From Homalodisca vitripennis (taxonomy: Eukaryota; Arthropoda; Insecta; Hemiptera; Cicadellidae), in NCBI RefSeq assembly GCF_021130785.1, contig NW_025776852.1, positions 48,588-112,587 on the forward strand: DNA of 64,000 nucleotides, read 5' to 3'. Position numbers and translations under genes: made by a program. Shown piece after piece: positions 63,801 to 64,000 of this stretch. The notes below the pieces were generated by a model, which did not search any database, was not told the DNA's origin, and saw nothing but the letters and a program-made list of their open reading frames with translations. Within the stretch, counting starts at the first letter, position 1. The number at the start of each line of letters is the position of its first letter.

Positions 63801-64000
63801 CCCTCCTCTGATTTAATGTCCTAAGCTACTACATGATGGAGGCTTAAAATACTCGGCATATGCATCAGGATCCAGGACTAGAGAAGACATGATGCAACGA
63901 ATCCGGGCTGCCGTTCAATCAATAATGGAGAAGAGTTCTAAAGGGCTGTAGAAAACTTCTGTTTCTGGTAAAACTCTGTTTGCGAAACAACGGATTTTAC

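Overview
This window is a compositionally AT-rich, almost gene-free stretch of a eukaryotic nuclear genome, most likely from an arthropod or another invertebrate. The evidence is strong A+T bias, long dinucleotide microsatellites, no compact genes or operons, no open frame longer than about 165 codons that is not made of tandem repeats, a eukaryotic 18S rRNA fragment, and many diverged interspersed repeats. I cannot name the species.

Layout. From 0 to 23.6 kb the window holds dispersed-repeat modules (called family A here, recognised by a GC-richer CCAGGACCAGGACC block) in AT-rich sequence, plus a 6.3-kb block at 6.5-12.8 kb that recurs as a direct copy at 48.1-54.5 kb. At 23.6 kb lies a 478-bp relic of the 3' end of 18S rRNA, followed at 24.6 kb (minus strand) by the only stretch that looks like a host coding exon, a short membrane-spanning C-terminal segment. 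From 26 to 47.5 kb the sequence is again a patchwork of repeat families: A modules, a GC-richer family B, a tRNA-like SINE family C, family F and a longer family G. A perfect 35-bp-arm hairpin sits at 43.9 kb.

From about 55 kb onward the character changes. G+C rises, family A disappears, and structured repeats follow one another: a cluster of seven near-palindromes of about 21 bp (56.8-57.2 kb), a 69-bp minisatellite carrying a TGACGTCA site in almost every unit (57.8-58.65 kb), a 75-bp minisatellite (60.6-61.5 kb), and an inverted-repeat element flanked by 13-bp direct repeats (61.95-62.56 kb). The last two lie between diverged inverted arms at 59.25-59.65 and 63.50-63.80 kb.

No metabolic or defence system can be read from this window. 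Its interest lies in repeat architecture: which families are mobile, which carry promoter-like or ribozyme-like structure, and whether the palindrome cluster and the CRE minisatellite are described. All homology statements are internal comparisons made by eye. Family letters are labels for this window only.
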